NCBI GenBank assembly: GCA_013396995.1 | Contig: VWZP01001600.1 | Location: 8,547 to 72,546, forward strand | Direction: 5' to 3' | Length of the DNA stretch: 64,000 nucleotides | Source: Dicaeum eximium | Taxonomy: Eukaryota; Chordata; Aves; Passeriformes; Dicaeidae | In this document: positions 22,277-34,684 of the stretch, piece after piece | Layout: every line of letters starts with the position of its first letter | Position numbering within the stretch: position 1 is the first letter of the stretch | Notes under the pieces: generated by a model | What the model was told of the DNA's origin: nothing | What the model saw: the letters and a program-made list of their open reading frames with translations, nothing else | The model's database searches: none | Translations under genes and position numbers: made by a program

Positions 22277-23059
22277 CTGCGGAGACACCGGAGGCACCGT
22301 CAGGGGCCGCGCGGGACGAAAAGGGACACAGAAACGGTGCTTTGGGACGGACAGCGGCCGAACGGGGCGGGAGAGCCGAGCTCTGCTCCCAAAAACCCCG
22401 CCCGCCGCCCGGGGGCTCTCCTTGGAGCCTGAACGGCGAGAATGGAGCAGCTCCTCCTCAGCCCACTCGGTTTTGGGGATATTTTGCTGCCCTGCCAGGG
22501 ACGAGCACAGGAGTGACAGAAAACCAGGAGAAAAATCCCAATTTTCCCAAAGGGACGGTGAGGACAGCCCCGTTCTTGGGAAGTCAAATTCGCAAAGGTC
22601 CCCAAGCAAAGCAGATCAAACCCTGGCTGGCTTTGATGCAGCTTCAGGGGCTGAAATGTCCGAGTTCTCTTTGCCCCCAAATGTTAAAGGGTAACAGGTC
22701 CTGGTCCGGCTCGTTTCAGTGCTCGGTTGGAAAATGTAATTAAATTTGCGCACAAAAAACCTTCCTGCTTTGAGACCTGAACCAGATGAACTAATTGGGT
22801 TTTTGTTGGTGTTTCTTTTTTTTTTTCCTTTTTTTTTTGAAACAAAAATGCCAGATTTGCTCCCGGGGCTGAGCTGGGGGTAAGGCTCTGCCCTTCACAC
22901 GGGGACCCCGGTCCCGCCAGGGATCAGCAGAATTTCCCCGGGGTAATTCAGAGTTAGGGGTGGAAAGGGCTCGCCGGGGAAGGGCCGAGGGGAGGCCGGG
23001 GGTTCCTGAAGCCTCTCGGTCTTGTCGGAGNAGGGGACGGTCACCTCGGGGGGCCGGGC

Positions 23060-23200
23060 CGGCGCTCAGATGCCGAGCGGCTCCAAATCTCCGAATTTAG
23101 CATAACCTTATTGACATCAATTAAAGTGGCAAATTGGAAATATTTGGAGCCTGGCAAGTGGTAAAATGAGCCCTTTATCCACCAGCAGCGGCCTGGTGAG
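23060..23200. promoter_or_regulatory. Candidate conserved element in intron 7 near exon 8
   Basis: Unique block with TTGACATCAATTAAAGTGG and CAAATTGGAAATATTTGG, a contrast to the GC-rich flanks. It has homeodomain-like cores. Inferred only. Confidence 0.35.
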
Positions 23201-23624
23201 CTTTTGTGCCGGGACTGCATTCTCGGGAAGGACACCGGGGGGGTTTGTGGGGCCGAGGCTCCCCTTCCTGCTCACCCCGACACCTTCCAGACCCCTCCGC
23301 CCTCCCCTCACCTCCCTGCCCGAGCGGGCTCCGGGTTGAATGCCCAGCCAGGAGCCGCCCTCTGCTTTCTAAAGCATCTCCTCCTCCCCCCGGAAGGGCT
23401 CGGCAGTGCTGCAGAGATGCTTTGCCTTGATGGAAAATCCCCTCCCGGCTCCGCTCCGCGAGGAGAATTTGTCCGGGAGGGGAACTCGGGAGCGGGGGAA
23501 TGGCCGGGCCCCCGCGGAGGGGAAGGGAGTTGGTTAAAATCCTGGAAAATCCATCTAACCCCGAGCGCGGGGCTGGGCTGGGGTGTGGGGCTGGGGCACG
23601 GAATGAGGCTTGAGCGAGGCAAGG

Positions 23625-23775
23625 GCTCGTTCCCCCCTAGTCCGGGCTCGTTCTCCCCCAGTCCTGGCTCGTTCCCTCCTAGTCCGGGCTCGTTCCCTCC
23701 TAATCCGGGCTCGCTCCCCCCCAGTCCTGGCTCGTTCTCCCCCAGCCCTGGTTTGTTCTCCCCCCGCCCGGGCTC
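23625..23775 (+). repeat. 21-bp minisatellite, about seven units
   Basis: Units GGGCTCGTTCCCTCCTAGTC with CCCCCAG variants. Confidence 0.85.
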
Positions 23776-25204
23776 ACTGACTCCTCCTCCTCCAGGATTT
23801 CCACCCTGCACCGAGCTCAGACTTCTCTGCTGCTCCCCCGAAGTTAAACTCAGCTCAGCTGTCCCTACACCGACCTTAGCCAGAGCCTCAGTGGGCTCTC
23901 CAGAGCCTTCGGGCACAGCTCGTGGCAGGGATCAGGCCCCAGGCTGCTCCGATGGAGATGCTCAGCCCTAAAAATGTTTCTGTGGAGCTCACTGGCCACA
24001 CCAGCCCGAGGATGGGGGGTGAAGAGAGGAAAGTGCATTTAGTACTGAGGAGAGTGGATTAATGCAGGACTGGGGTGCTGTGCTGCCCTGGGGGGAGCAC
24101 GGATCCCTCTGCCTCCAGGCTCTGCAGGAAATCATGGAAGGGCAGCCTGGGGGGCTCCTCCAGCTGCAGAGTTATTTGTGGGCTCCCCCTAAAGCCGAGT
24201 CACAAACCCTGGCCTGGCTCAGCCCGAATCCGCTGACTTCAGGCAGAGCTCTGGGCTGGACCATCCCCTGGGCTGGAGGAGCTGGATCTGTGTCCTGAGG
24301 GACACCCAGGAGCCTCAGCTGCAGCCCCTGGGCAGGGCTGGAGCGAATTCAAGAGCAGAACGGGGTGTTTAAAACAATAAACACGTGGGAAACACAGATG
24401 GGGGGATTGTGAGTTATTTCTGGAAGCTCTGCCCTTTCTCCTCGCCGTCCCTGAGCTGTCCAGGCCTGGAAGTGCTGCCTGGCTGGGCATGTGAGCCAGC
24501 CCGGCCGAGCCCTGCAGGTGCAGGGAGGATTTTGTGTGCTGGGAAGTGAAGGGCGACTGGAATCACTCAGGGAGCAGCGGGATTTGTGCTGCTCTCCCTC
24601 CCGGCCACGGCCCCGGAGTGCCTCAGCTGCTTTTTATTACCCCGAGAAGAGAAAGGGCTCCCCGAGCCAGGGAGAGCCACATTAACACTTCCTTTTAGAG
24701 AAAAAGGGGGATGTAAAGCAAGGCTGGCAAATGAAACCCAGATTCACACTCCAAAGTCAGGGAACGGGGCAGATGCTTCCACATATCCTGCTAAAAACAG
24801 GAATTGGCTTTAATCAGTGGGAATCAGGAGCGGCTCCTGATCTCAGCTCTGCCCCTGAAGTCACTCCAGGCCGGCCTCAGCTCCACCAGCCCCAGCCCTG
24901 TGGAGTTCCCAGTCCCTGCTCCCCATCCAGGATCCCTGCAGGGACACTGGCCCTGCTGAGGGACAGCTCAGCCCGGCCCCAGGCGTCTCTCAGGAAAGGC
25001 AGGGCTGAATTTCCCTCTGGGAATCCATCAGGATGCCGGGATTCCTGGGTGGGTACGGCTGCGTGGCCAGGCAGAGGCTGGGCCGGGGGATCCATTCCAG
25101 CTGGGTGTTCCCATGGATTTAGGGTGGCCGAGGGGACCCTGACAGCTCAGCTGAGCCCCAAAACTCTCTGGTGCCTCTCCCAGAACGCTGACCACGGGAA
25201 CCCC

Positions 25205-25400
25205 TGCCCTTCCCAAAGAGCCTGAGAGGGATTTGGGCCCGAGAAGCCCCTTCCCAAAGAACCTGAAGGGGATTTGGGCCCGAGAAGCCCCTTCCCAAAG
25301 AACCTGAAGGGGATTTGGGCTCGAGAAGCCCCTTCCCAAAGAACCTGAAGGGGATTTGGGACAGAGAAGCCCCTTCCCAAAGAGCCTGAGGGGCATTTGG
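25205..25400 (+). repeat. 41-bp minisatellite, five units
   Basis: TTCCCAAAG starts at 25210, 25251, 25292, 25333 and 25374. Units continue AACCTGAAGGGGATTTGGG. Confidence 0.95.
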
Positions 25401-26429
25401 GGCCGAGCTCCCTGAGCTCTGCAAGGTTCAGCAGAGGGCAGATCCGACTTTCCCCACCCCAGGACACAAAGGTGTTTGGAGTAACAAGAGAGAACCAGAG
25501 ATTCCCGTTTCCTCCTCACCACCCAGCATGGAAAACCCTGCAGAGCCCTGCTGGGCACGCATTCCCTGACTTCTCCTTCCAGCTGGAGAAACTCATTTTC
25601 CAGGCCACTTCTGAACTCTGGATCCCCTCTCAAGAATGCAAAGTCCTTCTCCCTTTCCTCTCTGACCTTGCTGCCTTCTAATTTATTACTTCTTGGTGCA
25701 TTATCATCACTAACTAAAAATCAATAGCCATCCCCATCTGCAGGGTTTATCTGCGGGGGAATCTGCTCGCTGTCCATCAGCGGGACCGACAGCCGTCCCC
25801 TTCCCTCCCTCCCTCCCATCCCTGCCCTCTCCCTTTCCCCTGGCCCAAATCCATCCTGTGGGCTGGCACATGGGGCCAGGAGCCTTCGGCCTCGTCCCTG
25901 GTCGTTCCCGAGGTCACCTTTGCAGTGGGGACGAGCAGGGAGGGGTCCTAGAGTGTCGGGGAGCCCGAGGTTGATGCACAAAGACCCTCCTGGATGAAAG
26001 CAGCAGCTCCCCCTCACCTCCTGCTGCTGCCTCCCTCCCTCCCCACCGTCCTCAGCAGCTCCCCCCGCTCCCCCCCGGGACGTTTCATCGCTCTCTCCCC
26101 TACTTTAAAAGGAGGGGAGTTAAAAAAATGTAATTAATTCCCTCCATTTCTGAGCTGGCCCTGAGGGCCTGTGGCCGTGGAAGCTGCAGCGGGGGAAATG
26201 TGCACCCTTTATGATAAAGGGAGCGGCTCTGGGGGGGCAGCGCAATCAGGACCTGCCAGCTGCAAGCAGGAGCTGCTTTTGGGCTGGGGGGCCGGGGGAT
26301 GGAGGGGACAGTGATGGGGACAGATAAGAGAGGGACAAGGGGAGGGCAGCAGCCAAGTTTGGTGGCCAGGCCTTGCCCTGGCAGAGCTGGTGGCTGCTCC
26401 TTGGTGGCTCCTGAGAACCACAGGGCATC

Positions 26430-26820
26430 CCCAGAGTGACCGTGGCTGTGGGACATCCCCAGAGTGACCATGGCTGTGGGACATCCCCAGAGTGACCGTG
26501 GCTGTGGGACATCCCCGGAGTGACCATGGCTGTGGGACATCCCCAGAGTGACCATGGCTGTGGGACATCCTCAGAGTGACCATGGCTGTGGGACATGCCC
26601 AGAGTGACCATGGCTGTGGGACATCCTCAGAGTGACCACGGCTGTGGGACATCCCCAGAGTGACCATGGCTCCTGCCCTACAGGACATCCCCAGAGTGAC
26701 CATGGCTGTGGGACATCCCTGGAGTGACCACGGCTGTGGGACATCCCCAGAGTGACCATGGCTGTGGGACAACCCTGGAGTGACCATGGCTGTGGGACAT
26801 CCCCAGAGTGACCACGGCTC
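26430..26820 (+). repeat. 27-bp minisatellite, about 14 units
   Basis: Units CCCAGAGTGACCATGGCTGT plus GGGACAT. Because 27 is a multiple of three, the array stays open as a 9-residue peptide repeat in several frames. Confidence 0.95.
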
Positions 26821-27324
26821 CTGTCCTGCCCTGGAAGCTCCCCAGGATCCTCAGGTGACCCCTGTCAGCTCCTGAACACCGCAGGGACACATCCAGGGGC
26901 CCCCAGGGACACACCCAGGGACATCTAGGGACACACCCAGGGACACCCAAGGAAGGGGCTCCTGGCAACGCAGCTCCTGAGGCTGTGGTGCTGCTTTCCT
27001 GGGAATGGGGGGGAATCTTCCCTGTCTGGGAAAAGGCTGGGAATGGGATCAGTTGGACTTTTTGGTGCCACACCAGGCAAGAAGCGCCGGGAAATTCTCT
27101 GCCAGGGAGGCTGAAATCTCCCTGGGTTTCAGCTTCTGGGCTGTTCCCACTTCACTTCCCCGGGCATGGAAAATCTGCCTGCTGGGAAACCCGCTGGATC
27201 TTCGGGATTTACAGACAAAGCTCTCCCGGTTCCTCCACGGGGGAGCTCAGTCCCTGCCATCCCTGGCTGCTCCAGTTCCTCCCCAGGTTCTGTCCTCCCA
27301 GACATTCTGGGGGGACCCAGCTCC

Positions 27325-27395
27325 ATCTTTCCCATCTTTCCCATCTTTCTCATCTTACCCATCTTTCCCATCTTTCCCATCTTTCTCTCTCCCCC
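27325..27395 (+). repeat. Decamer repeat CATCTTTCCC
   Basis: About seven copies of CATCTTTCCC or CATCTTTCTC. Confidence 0.85.
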
Positions 27396-27499
27396 TGCTC
27401 CACGCATCTGCTCCTGGCAGAAGGAAAAACCCTTCCCCACATTAATGCTTTTTGATCTCTGTGGATTCATTTCCACTTGGTGGGAAGAGGAAGAGTCGA

Positions 27500-27735
27500 T
27501 TATTCCACACATACATTAAATGGGAACAAAATGAAGAGGTGACTGTAGGATGGCTGAAAGCCGAAGAAAGAGTTAGGAGGAGATAAATACACTTTCCCCA
27601 AAGATCTCCACTTGAAAGGAGGATAAATATATGCAAATATGCCCCTAGGTAGGACTAAAATGACTTGTGTAGCAATCACTAACACTGCACTCACAAAACC
27701 AAGCAATTAATTTTGAATATTTTCTAAATCACCGC
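27500..27735. promoter_or_regulatory. Candidate conserved element in intron 7
   Basis: AT-rich unique block including CATACATTAAATGGG, ATATATGCAAATATGCC (octamer-like ATGCAAAT) and CAAGCAATTAATTTTG. No repeat signature. Confidence 0.4.
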
Positions 27736-28982
27736 AGCCAGCTGAGCTGGATCCCAGCATTCCAAACTGAGCACCCATTAAATTTGCTTTGCAGATCCAG
27801 AGGGTGCTTCACACTTCCTGCACCTGGAAAATCTCTGAGCCGGGTCACTGCAGCTCCTGGCATCCAGTGGCACTCCCAGGAAGGTTTTGGAGCAAACTGG
27901 AGCTCTGTGGTGGCCAGGGGGTGCTCCTGAGGATCCTGGAGATGTTTTCCAAGCCCAGCGATTCCCTGACGTTGCTGACCCCGAGCACAGCCCTGGCTCT
28001 CTGGGGTGTAACCGAGGCCGTGACTGAAGCCTCCTCTTGGATTTTGGGAGGTTCAAAGTCGGCAAAGCCGTGGCTGCTCCCCAGCCTCACTCCCCCGGGT
28101 GTTCATGCCCCCTCCAGGAGCTGAGGGGAGCAGTGGAGGAGCCCCCACAACCCCAAGCTCCTCCTGATACAGGCAGGCTCCAGGACTGCTCCTGGGGAGC
28201 CGCAAAATCCCAATTTCCTACCCCAAACCTCCACTGGAAAATGTGTGGAGAGCTGGGAGCGGGACGCGACGTGTCTGAATGCTGCAGTCCCTACATTCCC
28301 TGGGACACCTCACACCAGAGCCCTCCAGAGCGGTCCCAAACCGCAAACACCAACCCGGGAATGCCACAGGGCCTTCCCGCGCCTTCAAACATCGGAGCGA
28401 CGTTCCGGCACCGCGGGCAAGGGGTCGGGACACGGCAGGTGACATGGAGATGAGCGCCTGTGCCCTAAAATGGCCCTGCTCCGCTGGATGGATGGGAAGC
28501 TGCCACACCGACGATGGAGAGGCTCGGGGAGGTGCCGGGGGTGGGATGGAGCCGGGATGCGATGGAGCGGCGGCAAAGCGGAGCCACGGGGGCTGCGCGG
28601 GGAGGAGGAGGAGGAGGAGCGGGAGGAGGCGGTGGGAAGTTGTTACCTGATTGTTCAGGGCTATGGTGAGGTTCCAGCGGGAGCACTGCATCTTGTTTTG
28701 GGCACCCTGCTTCTGTAGGGATGTACAAATCACAGACAAGGTCTGAGGAGAAGGCTCTAAGCTACGCGGAAAGAACGGGAAGGTCTCGGCCGGAGGGGGA
28801 AGAGGAACGGCTTCGGCGCGGATGCTCTGGGAAGGAGCAGCGGGAATCCCGCGAGGGAATCGGAAGTGCCGTGGGGTCAAACATTCACTGAGGGCTCTGA
28901 GAAATCCCACGGGAGGTTGGGATTGGGAGGGGAAGAGCGGGAATTATGTTAAAAGCTGCTTGGTCCGGGAACACGAGCCATG

Positions 28983-29640
28983 GGCCTTGGCTCTGGGACA
29001 CCAAACTCTGCTCCAAAATACGAGCCATGGTCCCTGTCTTTGGGACACCAAACTGCTCTGGGACACCAAACTCTGCTCCAAAACACGGGCCATTGTCTCC
29101 GGCTCTGGGACACCAAACTCTGCTTTGGGACATCAAGCTGCTCCAAAACATGGGCCATTGTCCCCATTTTTGGAACACCAAACAGTGCTCCCAAATATGA
29201 GCCATGGTCCCTGTTTTTGGGACACCAAACTCTGCTCCAAAATAGGAGCCATTGTCTCCATCTTTGGGACACCAAACTCTGCTTTGGGACACCAAACTGC
29301 TCCGAAATACGAGTCATTGTCCCTGTCTTTGGGACACCAAACTCTGCTCTGGGACACGAAACTGCTCCGAAATACGAGTCATTGTCCCTGTCTTTGGGAC
29401 ACCAAACTCTGCTCTGGGACACCAAACTCTGCTTTGAAACACCAAATTCTTTTCAAAAACAAGAGCCATTGTCCTCATCTTTGGAACACCAAACTCTGCT
29501 CCAAAACATGAGCCATTGTCCCCATCTTTGCGACACCAAACTCTGCTCTGGGACACCAAACTCTGCTTTGGGACACCAAGCTCTGCTTTGGAACACCAAA
29601 CTCTGCTCCAAAACACGAGCCATTGTCCCTGGCACTGGGA
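28983..29640 (+). repeat. Compound minisatellite of GGGACACCAAACTCTGCT units
   Basis: About 20 copies of GGGACACCAAACTCTGCT in mixed spacings of 20 to 60 bp, separated by CCAAAATACGAGCCATTGTC and CCTGTCTTT blocks. Confidence 0.9.
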
Positions 29641-30659
29641 CAATGCTCTGCTGTCCCCAGAGAAAAGCAGGAAGCAAAGGCTTGGCCAGGCTGGATCACC
29701 AGGGATCCCAAAGATGTTTTGTGGAGTGGGGGCTCGGCGAGGCCAGCAGGGTCCCAGGTTGGGGACATCCATTTCACTGACCAGGGAACAGCGGGAAAGA
29801 GAAGCTCCTCCCTCCCAGAACCGGGAGAGGCTCGAGCCAAGAGGCAATCGAGTGCCCCGACACCCCAAACTCTCCCCGGGCCCCGATTTCCGGGCGCTGC
29901 TGGGCAGCTCCCCTCGGGCGAGGGGCAGTTTGTGCTTTCCCACCCATCAACAACACGGTTTGTCTTGTGGCACATCAGCACCAAGTGTTTTCCCTGATTT
30001 CATTGGGATTCTGAGACGTTTTACAGAGAAAACCCAGGATCAAGGCCAGGCTCCCCGATGTGCTGCTCAGCAAATGGAGCTGCCCCAGCCCCCTGATCTT
30101 TGAGTCACCACAAGCAAATTCCATCCTGGTGCTGCTTCCATCCTCCACGCATTCCACCTTACATTTCTCCGTGAATACTTTGGAAGGGAGAGTCTCGGTG
30201 GGAAAATCCCCCTGGTGGAATAGGAAATGTCTCTGGGACACTTCACCCCGAGTATCCAGGGCAGGAACACAAATCCTTGCTCGTGGAGTTTTGGACAAAG
30301 TCACCTGGGAGAAAAAGCAGGAAGCCAGAAGCATGGGAAACTGGAATTCCCAAACACTTCCAGACCAATGGAAAGACCCAGGGTAGATTTGGGGTTGGAA
30401 ATGGGTCGGGCTTGTGGCTTTTGTTCTGCATTTTTGGGTCCATTTCTGGGTAAGCTCAGATCCGCTGGGGGTGGGTGGGGAAGGAGGAGCTTTGGGGGCT
30501 TGGTGAGGGATACAAAATGCCAAGAAAGGAACAAATACACCCCAAGGCTCCCCATGAAACAGCCCAAAACCTGATAGCCCTGTGCGCTGATAGCCCCGAC
30601 AGCCTCGTGTGCTGATAGTGAATGCCTCAGGATTTTAGTTTTTATGTTTTTCATGTATT

Positions 30660-31060
30660 TGTGATCCTGCAGTTCTTCAGTGTATAACGCTGAACTCCAT
30701 GTGCAGTGTCAGCTGCTGCTCTCCCATTTTGGTCAGACACAATTCCTCTCCAGGCCTGGCAATCAAGGACACCTCACTGCCTTGGGCCCCAAGAAATTAA
30801 ACAAAATGAGTTGGGGGGAGCAAACTTGGGGTAAATGACTTCATTACCTGAAGCTGTAATTGGAGGATTAACCCCCGATATGCAAATGGACCAAACTTAT
30901 AAAAGTATGAAAACCCATCACCCATGGTCCATTTTTGGGTGTAGCCTCTGGGGGCTTCATCTGCCCAAAATGTACCTGAGGGCCCTTCAGTAAATACAAG
31001 TGCTTTTTATTCCCTTAATTTTGCCTGGCCTCTGGTTTTGGGTAGCCCCAAAAGGCATCA
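30660..31060 (+). mobile_element. LTR-like element, copy 2
   Basis: About 401 bp, TGTGATCC to GGCATCA, homologous to 1860-2270 but inverted relative to it. TATAAAA is intact at 30898-30904. The poly(A) signal is degenerate (AGTAAATA) where copy 1 has AATAAATAAA. It contains an octamer-like TATGCAAAT upstream of the TATA. Likely a solo LTR in intron 7; the family is not identified. Confidence 0.65.
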
Positions 31061-32589
31061 GTAGCCCCAGCCCTGCCCCGGGCTCCTCACTGCCTCCCCC
31101 GCTCCCTATGATCAATCGAGGGCTGTAATGAGTTAAGCCTGGCTTAAGCGCGGTCTAAGAGACACCGGCTCAGCCCGGCCGCTGCCCGCGGGCTCCCAGC
31201 GCCGCCCGGGAGAGGCCCCGGGGAGATGAAATCGCTGATGAGCCCAGCAAGTGCAGCGCTGGCCGAGCACCGAGCGCTGAACAGCCCGGGCTGGCCAAAG
31301 AAAGGGAAAAGCAGCGGCGCTGAGCTCCCTGTCCTCTCGCTTTCCCGATTCCCGGTCCTTTTTAAGGGCAGGGTTTTTCTTCCCAGCCCGCCCAAAGACT
31401 GAGCGGGACCCCGGGCGATCCTGGCAGCGCCTCGGCTCCGGTTGGGTTTTCTGAGCCTGGCACAGGGGGGGATTTTTAAAGTTAGGGACTCTTGTTTCTT
31501 CACCCAAAGGAAAATCCCGGTTCTCGAATCCAAGGAAATGCCTTTCCCAGCCCTGCGCGGCGCCACGTGCTCTCCCTCCGGAGCCCTCTCTGCTGCCGGG
31601 GAGCACTGCGGGGTTTCAGGAGCTGCTGGCTCGCACTCAACGCGGCCCTCCAAACCCCCCCAGAAAACCGGGAATCGGGGATAAAGGAGCTGCAGCCACC
31701 ACGGAGCAGAGTCTGGTGGACGCAGTGGGAAAAATCGGGGAAGGAAGCGGGATCCTTGCTGAAATCCAGGATAAAGGAGCACCGGCCCTGGGGCTCAGAC
31801 GTTCCAGCTCAACACCTCTCTTCCTCCTGGCCAGGCTTTTCTCTCCAGGAAGGGCCATTCCCAGGGATGGTCCGGGGAAAAGGAGCCCTTTGTGTTCCCT
31901 GTTTGCCACCACCTTCGCGCTGCTCCCGCCGTGCCGGATCCCAACAGCCCCGGTTCCATCCTGGGGACACCCGGGCGGCCCAGGGAACCTCTGGGCAGGA
32001 CAGGCACTGCCCGAGGCTATTTCTGCAACCCCAGAGCTCATCCCTGCCCCTCAGGCCGGAGAAACCCGGCAGGATTCACCGCACCCCCACCCGAAATTCT
32101 ACCTGGCCCTAACCCCAAACTCCAACCCAGCGCGGGGTTCGGGTCCGCACAGCCCCCGGACCGGGCACTGCCCCAGCGGGAATTGCGGGTGGTGGGGAAA
32201 AAACCGGACAGGATTGATTGGAAACGGCGCAGGCACACAAAGAGCGGGACAAAATCTTTCCCCCGCAGCGCTAAGAACGCCCCGGGGGAGCGAGGTTTAG
32301 ATCCTATCCGTCCCCGAGTCCTGCAGCTCTCCAAAGCCGCTCTGATGGAGTTTTCCTGCCGAGTTCGAGGTGCTTACTTAAGCAGGGGATGAGATTAATC
32401 CCTCCCCGGGTATCTCGGCTCTGCCGTACCTGGGGTGGCGGCGCAAGCCTCGCTGGATTCCCGGTGATTATTTATTTGTGTGCTCATCACAAACGGGGGA
32501 AGCCTTGCAGCAACCAGGGGGAAAGCACAAGCTCCCGGGTTAGCGCCTCACTCGCTGCCCGTCCCGCTCCCTTGCGGGCACAATTTGAG

Positions 32590-32720
32590 TTTTTGGCCAC
32601 CTCAGAAGGCGCTCCGAATTAAAATATCTTTTAGAATGACAAAGCAAAGCCACCACGAAGCCATCTGGATCATCAGAGCAGCAAAACGCTTCTTTTTAAA
32701 CCTTTTTTTTTCCCCACGGA
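32590..32720. promoter_or_regulatory. Candidate conserved element in intron 7
   Basis: Unique block with CGAATTAAAATATCTTTTAG and CATCTGGATCATCAGAGC beside CpG-rich DNA. Confidence 0.28.
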
Positions 32721-33169
32721 CGTCATCGATGGCCTCGAGCGAGGCGATTTTTTTGAGGGGAAGAAGATCCCCTGATGGAAGGCGGCTGGCTGCCGGCAGA
32801 GCCGCGCCTGTGCCAGGGCGCTGCCTCATTGGAACCAAACCTTTTCCGAGGAAAACAGCCCTGCATCCACCGGGCGGGATCCACGGCGCACCCCGCACAA
32901 GCGCGAGAACATTCCTTAACCCCACAACTCCCGGCTGAGCCACGAGATTTTTATGAGAATATCTTGATCCAGAAACCGGCAAAAAATGGCAAATCCTCGC
33001 TCCGTGCCCGTCCTGGCCGCGGTGCCAAGGGCGGGAGCACGGCTGCCACTCCCTCGACGGCTCGAGCGGAGTTTTGGAGGCATCTCCTGCCGCAGAAGTT
33101 TAAAAGCACGCAAGGCTCTGCTGATCCCGAGATAAACGCTGGAAAAGGGATTAGAGATACTTAGCGGAG

Positions 33170-33440
33170 GAGAGGGAAGACTCAGGAAGGGCTGATCGTT
33201 TTAAAGATATGACTATTTAAAGATAATGATTGCATAAATTTAATTAATGCATTTTCATGCCGCAAATGGCCGTTTTGTAATTAATGTATCTGGCCTCGCT
33301 AAGCATGGGAGATCACATCTCCCGCCCCCTCCCCTCGCGAGCCCCCCTCCGCCTCCCGTTTAATGAAAGACAGAGAGCAGATGACAGAAACAATTTGTCA
33401 GCCCGCGCGGGTGTCAGATGCCTAATTGGTTGCGCTGAGT
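33170..33440. promoter_or_regulatory. Strong candidate enhancer in intron 7
   Basis: AT-rich unique block holding clustered homeodomain-type sites: ATAATGATTGCATAAATTTA, TTTAATTAATGCATTTTC, TTTGTAATTAATGTATC and later GCCTAATTGGTTGC. A GC-rich spacer (33310-33350) separates two parts. The TAATTAAT palindromes could bind paired-class homeodomain dimers. The block sits immediately next to a CpG-rich segment. Confidence 0.42.
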
Positions 33441-33575
33441 TAGTGGGAAGTGAAGGGGGAGAGGGTCGGGGCTGGGGGGGCTCTTCCCTCTTTATCCCGA
33501 GCTCCGGGCTGGGTGTCCGCGCCGGGGGCGAGGGGAGCGAGGGGCGAAAGTGTTTCGTGTTAATTGACGGCGATT

Positions 33576-33646
33576 AGGACACAGATTGGCTGTGGCAGGC
33601 GCCGGGCAGTNAGGACACAGATTGGCTGTGGCAGGCGCCGGGCAGT
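33576..33646 (+). repeat. 35-bp exact duplication around a single N
   Basis: 33576-33610 and 33612-33646 are identical and separated only by the N at 33611. This is what two unmerged overlapping contig ends would produce. Confidence 0.9.
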
Positions 33647-33729
33647 GACAAGCGGGGGACACCCGCGCACAGCTGGCACTTGTCACCGCGCCTCCGCTGC
33701 CGGCGGCGGGGACACGGCCCGCGGTCCTG

Positions 33730-33915
33730 GCCCGGCTGCTCGCCCCCGTCCTGCTCCTATCCTGCTCCGGGCTCCGATCCCATCCCATCCCTATCCCGCT
33801 CCTATCCCGCTNCATCCGGCTCCTATCCCGCTCCCATCCCGCTCCTATCCCGCTCCAATCCCGCTCCCATCCCGCTCCAATCCCGCTCCCATCCCGCTCC
33901 GGGCTCCGATCCCAG
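33730..33915 (+). repeat. Short-unit repeat CCCGCTCCTAT
   Basis: About 14 units of CCCGCTCCTAT or CCCGCTCCAAT, containing a single N at 33812. Confidence 0.85.
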
Positions 33916-34029
33916 CTCTGCTCCCACCCTCCGGCTCAGCGAGGAACCGGGACCTTGGCACGGGGTTTGGGGCTCTGGGGAAAAGTTGAACCCCCCAATC
34001 CAGATCCCAGCCAGGGGTTTATCTGCCCT

Positions 34030-34390
34030 GAGCCCTGCCAGGGAAAATCTCCGTGTCCCACCTGTTCCTGCCCCTGCCTCACCACGAGCCGGTTTTAAAC
34101 CCGAGCTTAAGGCAGAGCGGAGTTAATGTATGGATCAGCTGCTGCCGGCGCTTTGTGGGTGCCTTTGCACAACGTTTGGGACCCCGGGGAAAAGCTGAAC
34201 CCCAAAACCAGAGTCCAGCCCGGGTTTTACCTGCTCTGAGCCCTGTCAGCCTTTGCACCTGAGAGATCCTGGGAAAATCTCCGTGTCCCGCCTGCTCCTG
34301 TCCCTGCCTCACCACGAGCCGGTTTTAAACCCGAGATTAAGGCAGAGCGCAGTTAATGTATGGACCAGCTGCTGCCGGGGCTTTGCAGGT
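34030..34390 (+). repeat. Tandem duplication with offset of about 230 bp
   Basis: GAGCCGGTTTTAAACCCGAG occurs near 34086 and 34316, with matching flanks (TTAATGTATGGA, CAGCTGCTGCCGG). The copies differ at several positions, so this is a real, not recent, duplication. Confidence 0.8.
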
Positions 34391-34684
34391 GCCCGCGGGT
34401 CAGCAGCAGTAAAGCCCCGCCTGATTAATTCTGCCCTGGTCATTATGCAGAGGAGAAAAACCTCCTGTCCACACAAAAAAAAAGGGAATTTGGAGCTTCG
34501 GAAGGGGGAGCGACCCCCAAACAGGACAAAGCACAGACGGTCCAAAGTCCCATCAGGAGCAGGAATCGGCCTCATTTCTGGAATATTCTGCCATTTTCTG
34601 AGGGTTCCCAGCTGATCAAAGTGCTCATCACCAGCAGCCAGCGTGGCAGGACTCAGCTCGCCCCTTCCCCCAGAAAAACCAGCC

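Larger units (their letters stand above)
22277..33169 (-). other. PAX7: PAX7 intron 7, 3'-proximal third
   Basis: Non-coding. It contains minisatellites at 23.6, 25.2, 26.4, 27.3 and 29.0-29.6 kb, an LTR copy at 30.66-31.06 kb and AT-rich islands at 23.06, 25.68, 27.5 and 32.6 kb. The rest (22300-23050, 23780-25200, 27740-28980, 29650-30650, 31070-32590) is GC-rich unique sequence whose open frames I judge to be chance. A single N is at 23031. Confidence 0.75.

Noticed and set aside
26100..26830. Histidine/glycine-rich nine-residue repeat protein
   Set aside because: It is only the 27-bp minisatellite read in frame. The unit length, not selection, keeps it open.
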